DNA from: Bacillus pumilus
GTDB taxonomy: Bacteria; Bacillota; Bacilli; Bacillales; Bacillaceae
Reading direction: 5' to 3'
Assembly (NCBI RefSeq): GCF_900186955.1
Contig: NZ_LT906438.1
Coordinates: forward strand, 1-64,000
DNA length: 64,000 bases
The translations under genes and the position numbers were made by a program. The notes beneath the pieces were generated by a model, which had not been told where the DNA came from, did no database searches, and saw nothing but the letters and a program-made list of their open reading frames with translations. This document shows, piece by piece, positions 17,249 through 26,031 of the stretch (positions are counted from its first letter, which is position 1; every line of letters starts with the position of its first letter).

Positions 17249-18574
17249 TTGAACAGCAAGATATTGAAACAGCTTATGGTCTCTATCCTTGCACTGGCAT
17301 TGATTGTGACAGCATTTACACCAATGTCCAAAGCAAAAGCAGCTGAAGATCCATTCAATGTGAATGCGAAAGCAGCGATCCTAATTGAAGCTTCTACAGG
17401 TAAGATCCTTTATAGTAAAAACGCAGAGCAAAGACTGCCTATTGCAAGTATGGCAAAGATGATGACAGAGTATCTTTTACTAGAAGCGATTGCTGAAGGC
17501 AAAGTGAAATGGGATCAAACGTATACGCCAGATGATTATGTATACGAAATTTCTCAGGACCGCAGTTTATCAAACGTTCCTTTGAGAAAAGATGGCTCGT
17601 ATACAGTGAAAGAACTTTATCAAGCAACGGCTATTTATTCGGCAAATGCAGCAGCAATTGGCTTAGCAGAAGTGATTGCTGGATCAGAATCGAAGTTCGT
17701 TGAAAAAATGAACGCAAAAGCGAAAGAATTAGGTTTAACAAACTACAAATTCGTGAATGCAACTGGACTAGAAAATAAAGACTTACATGGCAAACAGCCA
17801 AAAGGTACAGGTCCTGATGAAGAAAGTGAAGTATCTGCGAAAGATATGGCATTGCTTGCACAGCATCTCATCAAAGACCACCCAGAAATTCTTGAAACAT
17901 CAAGTATTGCGAAAACAAAGTTCAGAGAAGGCACAGACGATGAAATGGACATGCCTAACTGGAACTTCATGCTTAAAGGACTTGTGAAGGAATATAAAGG
18001 TGTAGACGGTCTGAAAACAGGTTCTACAGATTCAGCTGGTTCTAGCTTCACAGGTACCGCTAAGCAAGGTGACATGCGTGTCATCGCAGTGATCTTGAAT
18101 GCAAAAGGTAATCTTCATACAGCACGTTTTGACGTGGCGAAAAAACTGTTCGATTATGCGTTTAAAAACTTCACGATGAAAGAAATGTACAAAAAAGGTC
18201 AACAGATCAAAGGACATGAAAACATCGAAGTCGACAAAGGCAAAGACAAAGAAGTACCTGTCGTTACGAAAGAAGCTTTCTCTGTGCCGGTAAAAAATGG
18301 CGACGAAAAGAGCTTTAAAGCAAAAGTAAATATCGAGAAAACAAAACTCGAAGCTCCTATTAAAAAAGGAACGAAGGTAGGCATGCTGACGACTTCTTAT
18401 TCTGGTGATGAGAAGGACTACGGCTATTTGAATAAAGATCAATCAGGTGTTGAGCTTATAACGAAAACAGGCGATGAAAAAGCAAACTGGTTCATCCTTG
18501 CAATGCGTGGTGTAGGTGGATTCTTCGCTGGCATTTGGGGCGGAATCGTTGACACAGTAAAAGGTTGGTTCTAA
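17249..18574 (+). CDS. dacA: D-alanyl-D-alanine carboxypeptidase (PBP5*-type, DacA)
   Basis: DacA is the major low-molecular-weight penicillin-binding protein, trimming the terminal D-Ala from peptidoglycan stem peptides at the outer membrane face. The 441-residue product has a signal peptide with probable cleavage after A31 (AKA). The serine acyl-enzyme motif is S67-M-A-K70, with SAN at 131-133 and KTG at 256-258. A beta-rich C-terminal domain is followed by an amphipathic anchor helix at the end (GGFFAGIWGG...). The start is TTG at 17249 with GGAGG 8 bases upstream. It lies between guaB and a convergent regulator gene. Confidence 0.98.
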   Translation: MNSKILKQLMVSILALALIVTAFTPMSKAKAAEDPFNVNAKAAILIEASTGKILYSKNAEQRLPIASMAKMMTEYLLLEAIAEGKVKWDQTYTPDDYVYEISQDRSLSNVPLRKDGSYTVKELYQATAIYSANAAAIGLAEVIAGSESKFVEKMNAKAKELGLTNYKFVNATGLENKDLHGKQPKGTGPDEESEVSAKDMALLAQHLIKDHPEILETSSIAKTKFREGTDDEMDMPNWNFMLKGLVKEYKGVDGLKTGSTDSAGSSFTGTAKQGDMRVIAVILNAKGNLHTARFDVAKKLFDYAFKNFTMKEMYKKGQQIKGHENIEVDKGKDKEVPVVTKEAFSVPVKNGDEKSFKAKVNIEKTKLEAPIKKGTKVGMLTTSYSGDEKDYGYLNKDQSGVELITKTGDEKANWFILAMRGVGGFFAGIWGGIVDTVKGWF

Positions 18575-18576
18575 TA

Positions 18577-18611
18577 AAAAACTGCTCTCTATGCATGAGA
18601 GCAGTTTTTTT
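18577..18611 (+). terminator. Terminator shared by dacA and the convergent regulator
   Basis: A stem ACTGCTCTC (18581-18589) with GAGAGCAGT (18597-18605) is flanked by an A-run and a T-run (TTTTTTT). It can terminate transcription in both directions. Confidence 0.85.
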
Positions 18612-18615
18612 ATCG

Positions 18616-20094
18616 TTAAAAGAAAAGCGATTGTTTGTGATTTTGAGGAGTGGACAAGGCTTGCTGAAAAATACCACATAACTTTTCCACTCCCTCGGTC
18701 AGTGCCTTTTCATTCACATAAGAAAAGCTGAGGCGGATATAGTTTTGTTTCGGCTCTCCAGGATAGCACACAGAGCCAGGCAGAAAGGTGATTTGCTGTT
18801 TACGTGCCTCATGCAGCAGTGCACGTGTATCAACCCAGGAAGGAAAGCTAAGCCACAAATTGAGCCCACCCTGAGGAATTTGCCACGTCACATCTTTTGG
18901 TGCGTTCTTCGTTAACACATCTATCATTAAATCACGTCTCACCTTCAAGGCGGTTCTCAGCTTTTTCGTATGATCAATCATTTTCTTTGAAGTCAGAAAT
19001 GGCAGAATAGCTTTTTGTGTGAGAAGAGGGCTGCCTAAATCATTATTGGCCTTTGCAGCTAATAAACGATTAAATATCGAGCCTGAAGCAGTGATAATCC
19101 CAATTCTGCATCCTGGAGCAAGTGTTTTACTTAAACCTCGTAAATAAATGACGTGTCCATCATGATCCAGACTTTTGATAGGTGCTGGCGGCTTCTTTTC
19201 GAAATAAAGCTCACGATAAGGATCATCCTCTACAATCAGACAATCAATACTTTGAGCCAGTAAGAGAAGTTGTTTTCTGCGTTTCATTGACATACTGGCG
19301 CCTGTTGGACTGTGAAAAGTAGGAATCGTGTAGATGAGCTTTGGTTTATATTTATCACAAATGCTTTGAAGCTGCTTCATGTTCATTCCTTCATGATCAA
19401 CCGGGACTGTAATAATTCTTGCCCCTCTCCCCATAAAGACATCAATGGCGCCTGGATAGGTCGGTGCTTCCATGACAACTACATCATCAGGACCGATAAA
19501 CGCACGTGCGACCAAATCAAGCCCTTGCTGAGAACCACTAGTTACTAAGATATTCTCAGGAGTAGAAGGCACATCCAGCTTTTCTAAAAAAGACTGAATG
19601 ACCTGCCGAAGCTGAAGATCCCCTTGAATTTCCCCATACTTTGACATGATTTGAGGATGTCTGGCTAGGACATGCTGCATTTCTTTTTCTAAATAACGGT
19701 TTGGCAAAAGCCCTGGATCGATCATAGAGGAAGAAAGGTTGATCGCTTCTTCGACATAGTGATACTGCGCAAATTGAGACCGTGGTAAATAATCCGGAAT
19801 GGATAACTGCCAATCAAAAGAGGTAGATGACGGAACCGGAATCTCTGACTGCTTTTGCAACTCATCCACAAACGTTCCTTTTCCTTGCACAGTCGTTAAA
19901 TATCCGTCGTCCTTCAGCCGAGTGTATGCCTTTGCTGCCGTGACAAGACTCACATTCAACTGCTTTGCCAAATCACGTACAGTTGGCAGCTTATCTCCCT
20001 GTTGAAGCAAACCCGATTGGATATGATCAATGATAGAAAAGTAAATCTGATTTGAAAGCGATGTATCAGAATGTCGATGGATATCAATATGCAT
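18616..20094 (-). CDS. pdxR: MocR-family (GntR HTH + aminotransferase fold) regulator, probable PdxR
   Basis: The 492-residue protein has an N-terminal GntR-type winged helix (about 1-75, with KLPTVRDLAKQLNVS) fused to a fold-type I aminotransferase domain. The PLP-binding lysine is K323 in GLSKTLAPG, and the PLP-contacting motifs EDDPYREL and YIRLSFS are present. MocR proteins sense PLP or its adducts. The gene is transcribed divergently from pdxST across a 245-base spacer with paired direct repeats. This is the arrangement of PdxR, the PLP-responsive regulator of pdxST known from other Gram-positive bacteria. B. subtilis 168 has no such gene here, as I recall. PdxR is an inference from context; another MocR paralogue is possible. 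Confidence 0.85.
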   Translation of the reverse strand: MHIDIHRHSDTSLSNQIYFSIIDHIQSGLLQQGDKLPTVRDLAKQLNVSLVTAAKAYTRLKDDGYLTTVQGKGTFVDELQKQSEIPVPSSTSFDWQLSIPDYLPRSQFAQYHYVEEAINLSSSMIDPGLLPNRYLEKEMQHVLARHPQIMSKYGEIQGDLQLRQVIQSFLEKLDVPSTPENILVTSGSQQGLDLVARAFIGPDDVVVMEAPTYPGAIDVFMGRGARIITVPVDHEGMNMKQLQSICDKYKPKLIYTIPTFHSPTGASMSMKRRKQLLLLAQSIDCLIVEDDPYRELYFEKKPPAPIKSLDHDGHVIYLRGLSKTLAPGCRIGIITASGSIFNRLLAAKANNDLGSPLLTQKAILPFLTSKKMIDHTKKLRTALKVRRDLMIDVLTKNAPKDVTWQIPQGGLNLWLSFPSWVDTRALLHEARKQQITFLPGSVCYPGEPKQNYIRLSFSYVNEKALTEGVEKLCGIFQQALSTPQNHKQSLFF

Positions 20095-20116
20095 GAGAAA
20101 CCTCCATTGAGTGCAA

Positions 20117-20296
20117 AATTGTTATACATGAATTTGAATTGTTATAGTTGCATTATAGCATGTAAATGACACTTCAAAGAAAGAATGACATATTTTTAGC
20201 AGGTAATCGTTTATATACAAGGGTTTAAGCTATTTTTTCGGCTGATTGAATTGTTATACTATTCTCTTTATTGTTATACTGTCTCGCTTGTATGAT
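20117..20296. promoter_or_regulatory. Divergent pdxR-pdxS control region with two pairs of direct repeats
   Basis: Four copies of ATTGTTATA(C/G) stand in the same orientation: 20117-20127, 20137-20147, 20249-20260 and 20269-20280. Within each pair the start-to-start distance is exactly 20 bases, about two helical turns. The second pair lies just upstream of a -10 box TATGAT (20291-20296) for pdxS. The first pair lies downstream of a reverse-strand TATAAT (20152-20157), between the regulator's promoter and its start. This suggests activation of pdxS and self-repression of the regulator. Repeats are seen directly; the regulatory roles are inferred. Confidence 0.75.
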
Positions 20297-20339
20297 AAAG
20301 GGGTAAATCAATCGAATTGACAAATGGGAGGAAACTATT

Positions 20340-21224
20340 GTGAGCAATAAGGGAACTGAACGAGTGAAACGTGGAATGGCAGAAATGCAAAAGGGTGGCG
20401 TCATTATGGATGTCGTCAATGCTGAACAGGCGAAGATCGCAGAAGAAGCAGGTGCGGTGGCAGTTATGGCACTAGAACGAGTACCAGCTGATATCCGTGC
20501 AGCCGGCGGTGTTGCCCGTATGGCAGACCCAAGAATCGTAGAAGAAGTACAAAATGCAGTAACGATTCCAGTCATGGCAAAAGCACGTATCGGCCATATC
20601 GTCGAGGCTCGTGTTCTTGAAGCACTTGGTGTTGATTATATCGATGAGAGTGAAGTGCTGACGCCCGCAGATGAGGAATTCCATTTAAATAAAAATGAAT
20701 ACACAGTACCTTTTGTCTGTGGTTGCCGTGATTTAGGTGAAGCAACCCGTCGTATCGCAGAAGGCGCTTCTATGCTTCGTACAAAAGGGGAGCCTGGAAC
20801 AGGCAACATTGTAGAAGCTGTCCGTCATATGAGAAAGGTCAATGCTCAGATTCGTAAAGTAGCATCAATGAATGAAGATGAACTGATGACAGAAGCGAAG
20901 AACCTAGGAGCACCGTATGAATTATTGCTTCAAATCAAAAAAGATGGCAAGCTCCCTGTTGTTAACTTTGCAGCGGGAGGCGTTGCGACACCAGCAGATG
21001 CTGCGTTAATGATGCAGCTTGGAGCAGACGGTGTATTTGTTGGATCTGGTATTTTTAAATCAGACAATCCAGCGAAATTTGCAAAAGCAATTGTTGAAGC
21101 AACGACTCACTTCACAGATTACCGTCTCATTGCAGAGCTTTCAAAAGAGCTTGGAACAGCCATGAAAGGAATTGAAATCTCAAATCTACTGCCAGAAGAG
21201 CGTATGCAAGAGCGTGGCTGGTAA
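20340..21224 (+). CDS. pdxS: Pyridoxal 5'-phosphate synthase, PdxS subunit
   Basis: PdxS forms PLP directly from ribose 5-phosphate, glyceraldehyde 3-phosphate and ammonia delivered by PdxT. The 294-residue TIM-barrel protein starts at GTG with GGGAGGAAA upstream. It has D24 in the [10 protein letters not shown] segment and the imine-forming lysine in [10 protein letters not shown] (K81). The second lysine is in RTKGEPGTG (K149). Length and C-terminus (EERMQERGW) match the family. It forms an operon with pdxT, 20 bases downstream. Confidence 0.99.
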   Translation: MSNKGTERVKRGMAEMQKGGVIMDVVNAEQAKIAEEAGAVAVMALERVPADIRAAGGVARMADPRIVEEVQNAVTIPVMAKARIGHIVEARVLEALGVDYIDESEVLTPADEEFHLNKNEYTVPFVCGCRDLGEATRRIAEGASMLRTKGEPGTGNIVEAVRHMRKVNAQIRKVASMNEDELMTEAKNLGAPYELLLQIKKDGKLPVVNFAAGGVATPADAALMMQLGADGVFVGSGIFKSDNPAKFAKAIVEATTHFTDYRLIAELSKELGTAMKGIEISNLLPEERMQERGW

Positions 21225-21244
21225 TTAAGGGAGCGCAAACGAAC

Positions 21245-21835
21245 ATGCTAACAATTGGTGTACTAGGGCTTCAAGGAGCCGTGAGAGAGCATATTCAATC
21301 GATTGAAGCTTGCGCTGCAGAAGGGAAGATCATCAAACGAGCAGAAGAGCTAGCATCTGTGGACGGTCTTATTATCCCTGGTGGAGAAAGCACGACGATG
21401 AGAAGACTCATGGATACGTACCAATTCATTGAACCGATCAAAGCGTTCGCTGCAGAAGGGAAACCGATTTTCGGAACATGTGCCGGTTTGATTATGCTGG
21501 CAAAGCATATAGAAGATCGAGACGATGCTCATCTTGGACTGTTAAATGTATCTGTTGCACGGAATTCATTTGGCAGACAGGTAGACAGCTTTGAAGCAGA
21601 ATTAGAAGTAAAAGGACTGGATGCGCCGTTTACAGGAGTGTTCATCCGTGCGCCTCATATCATCAGCGCAGATGAGAGCGTAGATATCATGGCTGAACAT
21701 GATGGCAGGATTGTGATGGCGAAGGAAAACAATATCTTAGGCTGTTCTTTTCATCCAGAGCTGACAGACGACCACCGGTTAACACAGCTGTTTGTTGAAA
21801 TGGTGAAGTCCTATAAAACGAAGCTCGCTGTATAA
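21245..21835 (+). CDS. pdxT: Pyridoxal 5'-phosphate synthase glutaminase, PdxT subunit
   Basis: PdxT hydrolyses glutamine and channels ammonia to PdxS. The 196-residue class I amidotransferase has the oxyanion motif PGGEST at 45-50. The nucleophile is C79 in FGTCAGLI, and the catalytic His-Glu pair is in FHPELTDD near the C-terminus. It is the second gene of the pdxST operon. Confidence 0.98.
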   Translation: MLTIGVLGLQGAVREHIQSIEACAAEGKIIKRAEELASVDGLIIPGGESTTMRRLMDTYQFIEPIKAFAAEGKPIFGTCAGLIMLAKHIEDRDDAHLGLLNVSVARNSFGRQVDSFEAELEVKGLDAPFTGVFIRAPHIISADESVDIMAEHDGRIVMAKENNILGCSFHPELTDDHRLTQLFVEMVKSYKTKLAV

Positions 21836-21840
21836 AACGG

Positions 21841-22126
21841 TTGAAAAGAGATAAAACTTATAGTACATTAAAATCACAATCAAAGATCGAAAAAGCGTTG
21901 ACGGGAAATAGTAAGAAGCCCCTCTTTCTCAGAGAGCCGATGGTTGGTGCGAATCGGTGAAAGATGCAGTCTGAATCCATCCTTGAGCGAAATGCTGAAA
22001 CACGTGAAGTAAGCATTTACGGTGATACCGTTACAGAGGAAAGAGGAAAGCATGCTTCTGCATGTTTTCAATCAGGGTGGCAACGCGAGAGCTCTCGTCC
22101 CTTTCATGGGATGAGGGCTCTTTTTA
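21841..22126 (+). promoter_or_regulatory. Serine T-box leader of serS with promoter and terminator
   Basis: A promoter TTGAAA (21841-21846), 17 bases, TACATT (21864-21869) starts a leader of about 280 bases. The leader contains the T-box consensus AGGGTGGCAACGCG at 22074-22087. The bulge reads TGGC, whose C can pair with discriminator G73 of tRNA-Ser. A strong terminator stem of 14 bp (22088-22101 with 22108-22121) and T5 competes with the antiterminator. A TCC triplet at 21976-21978 in the stem I region is my candidate serine specifier codon, with low confidence in that exact position. Confidence 0.93.
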
Positions 22127-22154
22127 TTTTTCGATAAAAAAAGGAGTGTTACAC

Positions 22155-23429
22155 ATGCTGGATATTAAACAACTGCGCACGGACTTTGATCAAATCAAAG
22201 AAAAATTAGCACACCGAGGCGAAGATTTAGCAGATTTTGATAAGTTTGGTGAGCTGGATCAAAAAAGAAGAGAATTAATCGGAAAAACAGAAGTATTAAA
22301 GAGCCGAAGAAATGAAGTATCACAGCAAGTGGCTGTTCTAAAAAGAGAAAAGAAAGACGCCGATCACATTATTCAAGAAATGCGTGAGGTAGGAGATGAG
22401 ATTAAGAAGCTGGATGATGAGCTACGAACAGTAGAAGAAAGCTTGCAGCACATCCTATTCTCTATTCCGAATATCCCTCATGACACTGTACCCGTTGGGG
22501 AAACAGAAGATGACAACGTGGAAGTGAGAAAATGGGGCGAACAGCCGGCATTCTCATTTGAGCCAAAGCCACATTGGGACGTAGCGGATGAACTAAACAT
22601 TCTCGATTTTGAACGTGCAGGAAAAGTCACAGGAAGCCGTTTCGTTTTTTATAAAGGGCTTGGCGCACGCTTAGAGCGCGCACTATACAACTTTATGCTC
22701 GATTTGCATGTAGATGAGTTTGGTTTTACTGAAGTGCTTCCTCCTTACATGGTCAATAGAGCAAGCATGACAGGGACTGGACAGCTTCCAAAATTCGAAG
22801 AGGATGCCTTTAAAATCCGTGAAGAGGATTATTTCCTCATTCCAACAGCTGAAGTACCTATTACCAACATGCACCGTGATGAAATTCTTGAAGGGGAACA
22901 GCTGCCAATCAATTATGCAGCATTCAGTGCTTGCTTTAGATCAGAGGCTGGATCTGCCGGCAGAGATACACGCGGACTTATCCGTCAGCATCAATTTAAT
23001 AAGGTAGAGCTTGTGAAATTTGTAAGACCTGAAGATTCTTATGAAGAATTAGAGAAACTAACAAACCAAGCAGAAAAAGTCCTACAGCTATTAAACCTGC
23101 CATACCGTGTCATGAGCATGTGTACCGGAGATTTAGGCTTCACGGCTGCGAAAAAATACGACATCGAAGTATGGATTCCGAGCCAAGATACGTATCGTGA
23201 AATTTCTTCTTGCAGTAACTTCGAAGCGTTCCAAGCAAGACGTGCAAACATTCGATTCCGTCCAGAGCCTAAAGCCAAGCCAGAACATGTGCACACATTA
23301 AATGGATCTGGTTTAGCAGTAGGAAGAACCGTGGCGGCCATTTTAGAAAACTATCAACAAGAGGACGGTACTGTGATTATTCCTGAAGTACTGCGTCCTT
23401 ATATGGGAAATAAAGAAGTAATTAAATAA
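22155..23429 (+). CDS. serS: Seryl-tRNA synthetase
   Basis: SerS is a class II synthetase charging tRNA-Ser. The 424-residue protein has the N-terminal antiparallel coiled-coil arm (about 1-110) that grips the long variable arm. Motif 2 is in [14 protein letters not shown] and motif 3 in [19 protein letters not shown] chose the ATG at 22155 ([11 protein letters not shown]) with AAGGAG upstream. The reading frame open from 22062 runs through the T-box terminator and is rejected. It is regulated by the T-box leader. Confidence 0.99.
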   Translation: MLDIKQLRTDFDQIKEKLAHRGEDLADFDKFGELDQKRRELIGKTEVLKSRRNEVSQQVAVLKREKKDADHIIQEMREVGDEIKKLDDELRTVEESLQHILFSIPNIPHDTVPVGETEDDNVEVRKWGEQPAFSFEPKPHWDVADELNILDFERAGKVTGSRFVFYKGLGARLERALYNFMLDLHVDEFGFTEVLPPYMVNRASMTGTGQLPKFEEDAFKIREEDYFLIPTAEVPITNMHRDEILEGEQLPINYAAFSACFRSEAGSAGRDTRGLIRQHQFNKVELVKFVRPEDSYEELEKLTNQAEKVLQLLNLPYRVMSMCTGDLGFTAAKKYDIEVWIPSQDTYREISSCSNFEAFQARRANIRFRPEPKAKPEHVHTLNGSGLAVGRTVAAILENYQQEDGTVIIPEVLRPYMGNKEVIK

Positions 23430-23457
23430 GATGCCGTTATGGCATCTTATTTCTTTT
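23424..23457 (+). terminator. Intrinsic terminator after serS
   Basis: A 12-bp stem AAATAAGATGCC (23424-23435) with GGCATCTTATTT (23441-23452) is followed by CTTTTT. The serS stop codon lies inside the left arm. Confidence 0.85.
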
Positions 23458-23469
23458 TCCCAAAAGTCC

Positions 23470-23496
23470 TACAGTTTTCCTAAATTTAGCCGATAG
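23470..23496 (+). promoter_or_regulatory. Sigma-D (motility) promoter
   Basis: TACA (23470-23473), 15 bases, GCCGATAG (23489-23496) closely matches the sigma-D consensus TAAA-N15-GCCGATAT. It lies 35 bases before the chemotaxis gene, so that gene probably belongs to the motility regulon. Confidence 0.75.
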
Positions 23497-23531
23497 AAAT
23501 ACTAAAAGCTTCTAGGAAAGAAGGAATAACC

Positions 23532-24362
23532 TTGAATAGGCTTGACTATTATGTTGAAATGGCTCAATTAATTAGAAAAGTTCTAGATGAAAGTATCCTT
23601 TTCGGCATCACTGATACAGAGAAGGTGCTTTGTTACTATCCGTCTAAAACAATAGATTTTGGCATGAAGGTTGGGGACCCATTGAACCCAGAAGACCAAA
23701 ACGTGGCGACGACATTAAGAGGACAAGAATATGACGGTCATTTACCAGAGTCTTTATATGGTTATGAAATTGCAGTAAAAGGTTACCCGATTTTTGATGA
23801 AAATAGAAAAGTAATTGGCTCTTTTTTAGTGGCATTTTCACATCATCGTGAAAAGAAATTAAGTGGTTACATGGAGCATATCAATGATGTAGCGAAAGAA
23901 CTTCAAAGTGGAATTGAGCAAATTGCTGCGCATTCACAAGAGCTGGCTGCCACAAGTTTAGAAATAAGCGAACAGGCAGGAAGAGCGGAAGAGAAATCTG
24001 CAAATATTGAAGAAGTCGTCAAAACCATTGGCGGGATTGCTAGACAAACCAATTTGCTAGGCCTAAATGCTGCAATTGAAGCAGCAAGAGCAGGAGAGAA
24101 TGGAAAAGGGTTTGCTGTCGTAGCTGATGAAGTTCGTAAATTATCAGATGGCTCAAAGGAAGCGGCTGAAACCATTAATACCTTCTTAAAAGAGATCCAA
24201 GACAGCATTGGCACTTTGTCTGAAAACATCTCACAAATCAGCAGTTCAACAAATGAACAAGCAAAACAAGTGACAGACTTTACGAAAATTATTGAATCAT
24301 TAAATGAGTTTAAAGAAGAGATGAATCATTTTATTGAAGAGATTAGACAGGATACAAAATAG
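23532..24362 (+). CDS. Soluble methyl-accepting chemotaxis-type transducer
   Basis: The 276-residue protein has an N-terminal sensor-like region (about 1-110) and a C-terminal MCP signalling domain (about 120-276). The hairpin core is [19 protein letters not shown] and [16 protein letters not shown]. It has no transmembrane segment, so it should act in the cytoplasm with CheA/CheW. It resembles the short soluble transducer type, such as B. subtilis YfmS by my recollection. The start is TTG at 23532 with a modest AAGGAA. A sigma-D promoter precedes it. B. subtilis has no gene here between serS and tRNA-Ser. The ligand is unknown. Confidence 0.9.
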   Translation: MNRLDYYVEMAQLIRKVLDESILFGITDTEKVLCYYPSKTIDFGMKVGDPLNPEDQNVATTLRGQEYDGHLPESLYGYEIAVKGYPIFDENRKVIGSFLVAFSHHREKKLSGYMEHINDVAKELQSGIEQIAAHSQELAATSLEISEQAGRAEEKSANIEEVVKTIGGIARQTNLLGLNAAIEAARAGENGKGFAVVADEVRKLSDGSKEAAETINTFLKEIQDSIGTLSENISQISSSTNEQAKQVTDFTKIIESLNEFKEEMNHFIEEIRQDTK

Positions 24363-24368
24363 ATCAAG

Positions 24369-24393
24369 AGCAGCCGTCGATGGCTGCTTTTTT
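24369..24393 (+). terminator. Intrinsic terminator after the chemotaxis gene
   Basis: A short stem AGCAGCC (24369-24375) with GGCTGCT (24382-24388) is followed by TTTTT. Confidence 0.75.
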
Positions 24394-24446
24394 ATGGGCA
24401 GATTCTCATGCCAAAATAACTTATTGAAATTTTTTTCGAAAAGATG

Positions 24447-24476
24447 TTGACTTGAAATAAATCGATATGGTATATT
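24447..24476 (+). promoter_or_regulatory. tRNA-Ser promoter
   Basis: TTGACT (24447-24452), 18 bases, TATATT (24471-24476) lies 15 bases before the mature tRNA-Ser. Confidence 0.75.
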
Positions 24477-24491
24477 AATTCTTGTCGATAC

Positions 24492-24584
24492 GGAGGAATA
24501 CCCAAGTCCGGCTGAAGGGATCGGTCTTGAAAACCGACAGGGGTGTCAAAGCCCGCGGGGGTTCGAATCCCTCTTCCTCCGCCA
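24492..24584 (+). tRNA. tRNA-Ser (TGA)
   Basis: This 93-base type II tRNA has acceptor GGAGGAA pairing with TTCCTCC, discriminator G and an encoded CCA. The anticodon is TGA in the CTTGAAAA loop, and a long variable arm is present. It stands alone with its own promoter and terminator, as trnSL-Ser1 does in B. subtilis. Its discriminator G fits the TGGC bulge of the serS T-box. Confidence 0.98.
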
Positions 24585-24640
24585 TATTGATTTTTTACCT
24601 TAGTTGAATTGAAACGCAAGCATAAAAATTGGAATTGTCA

Positions 24641-24676
24641 AACCGCTGCATTCGCGAAATGCAGCGGTTTTTTTAT
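24641..24676. terminator. Terminator between tRNA-Ser and convergent dck
   Basis: A 12-bp stem AACCGCTGCATT (24641-24652) with AATGCAGCGGTT (24658-24669) is followed by TTTTTT. It overlaps the dck stop region and may serve both strands. Confidence 0.85.
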
Positions 24677-25332
24677 TTTGTTTTAGAGCGATTTTTTTGA
24701 ATAACAGAAGCTATTTCATGAAGAATGGGATCAAGTGAGCTTTCATCATGAAGTAAGTCATAATCTTCAATGTTAATTTTAATCACTGGACATAAATCGA
24801 ATTGTTCGATCCATTCCGTGTATCGCGTGTACATTTCTTCCCAATAGGCTCGATCCGTTTGAGTTTCCATCTCTCTGCCGCGTTCCTCAATACGATGTAA
24901 AATATGATCTAAATCCCCGTGTAAATAGATGAGAACATCAGGGTGAGGGAAGTAAGGTGTCATCACCATCGCCTCGAATAGACTTGTATACGTTTCATAA
25001 TCTACTTCAGACATCGTACCTTTGTCCGCATGCATTTTTGCGAAAATGCCAGTGTCCTCATAAATTGAACGATCTTGCACATACCCTCCACCAGATTCAA
25101 AAATCCGCTTTTGCTCCTTAAAACGCTCAGCTAGGAAATAGACCTGTAAATGGAAGCTCCATCTTTGGAAATCTGAATAAAAGGGCTCTAAATATGGGTT
25201 ATCATCTACTTTTTCAAGAGAGGTTTGAAAGCCTAGCTTGTCCGCTATTGTTTTAGTCATAGTTGATTTTCCGACACCAACAGTCCCGGCGATTGTGATC
25301 ACTGCATCCTTTGGTATTTCGATATTGTTCAT
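24673..25332 (-). CDS. dck: Deoxyadenosine/deoxycytidine kinase
   Basis: Dck salvages deoxyadenosine and deoxycytidine by 5'-phosphorylation. The 219-residue protein has the P-loop GTVGVGKST near residue 17, the deoxynucleoside-kinase motif VQDRSIYEDTGIF and a lid segment RIEERGREME. Its ATG overlaps the dgk stop as ATGA, so the two kinases are translationally coupled, in the order known from B. subtilis. Substrate assignment rests on that orthology. Confidence 0.95.
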   Translation of the reverse strand: MNNIEIPKDAVITIAGTVGVGKSTMTKTIADKLGFQTSLEKVDDNPYLEPFYSDFQRWSFHLQVYFLAERFKEQKRIFESGGGYVQDRSIYEDTGIFAKMHADKGTMSEVDYETYTSLFEAMVMTPYFPHPDVLIYLHGDLDHILHRIEERGREMETQTDRAYWEEMYTRYTEWIEQFDLCPVIKINIEDYDLLHDESSLDPILHEIASVIQKNRSKTK

Positions 25333-25952
25333 AGCACTTGCTCCTTTATGTTCTGTACAATTTGCTGGTAATCTTGCTGTGAGGAAACGAAGTCTGTATG
25401 ATCTCCTTCAATTGTAATGATAGGAAGCCCTGGGTCAGTCTGTTTTAAATGTTCAATGGCCAGCTCATAATCTTCAATGAGTGTTTTTAAATAAGCCGGT
25501 TCAATGTCTTCTTCAAAAGAGCGTCCTCTCATCTGTATTCTTTCAAGTAAGGTAGGAAGGCTGGCTTTTATATAGATGATGGCATTTGGTTTAGGAAGAT
25601 CATCTGTTAGCAGGTGATAGATCTTTCTATATTTGTCCATGTGCTTTTTTGATAATGTTCTTTCTGCAAATATCATATTTTTATAGACATGATAATCAGT
25701 GACAATCGGCTGCTGTTGATTCACATAGTTTTCTTGAATAGATTCTAATTGTTTGAACCGATTGCATAAAAAGAACATCTCAAGCTGAAAGCTCCATTGT
25801 TCCATATCTTCATAAAATTTATCTAAGAATGGATTTTCTTCTACAATCTCTTTTACTAATGGAAATTGAAATTCCTTCGCAAGCATTGTAGCCAAAGTTG
25901 TTTTTCCGGCTCCAATTGGGCCTTCCACTGCAATAAAAGGGGCAGGATACAT
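25329..25952 (-). CDS. dgk: Deoxyguanosine kinase
   Basis: Dgk phosphorylates deoxyguanosine for purine deoxynucleoside salvage. The 207-residue product has the P-loop GPIGAGKTT at about 11-19 and the VTDYHVYKNMIFAERT segment where dck has DRS. The lid region RIQMRGRSFE is present. It is the first gene of a two-gene reverse-strand unit with dck and overlaps it by 4 bases. Confidence 0.95.
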   Translation of the reverse strand: MYPAPFIAVEGPIGAGKTTLATMLAKEFQFPLVKEIVEENPFLDKFYEDMEQWSFQLEMFFLCNRFKQLESIQENYVNQQQPIVTDYHVYKNMIFAERTLSKKHMDKYRKIYHLLTDDLPKPNAIIYIKASLPTLLERIQMRGRSFEEDIEPAYLKTLIEDYELAIEHLKQTDPGLPIITIEGDHTDFVSSQQDYQQIVQNIKEQVL

Positions 25953-26031
25953 AGGCGTTCTCCTCTATCTATAAAGTTGTCAAACCAATGTATATTGTAC
26001 CATACCCCTGCCGAGAGATAGAGCGAACGGA

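Noticed and set aside
17242..17300. ATG at 17242 as the dacA start
   Set aside because: It is in another frame from DacA; the TTG at 17249 gives the signal peptide and matches the ribosome binding site spacing.
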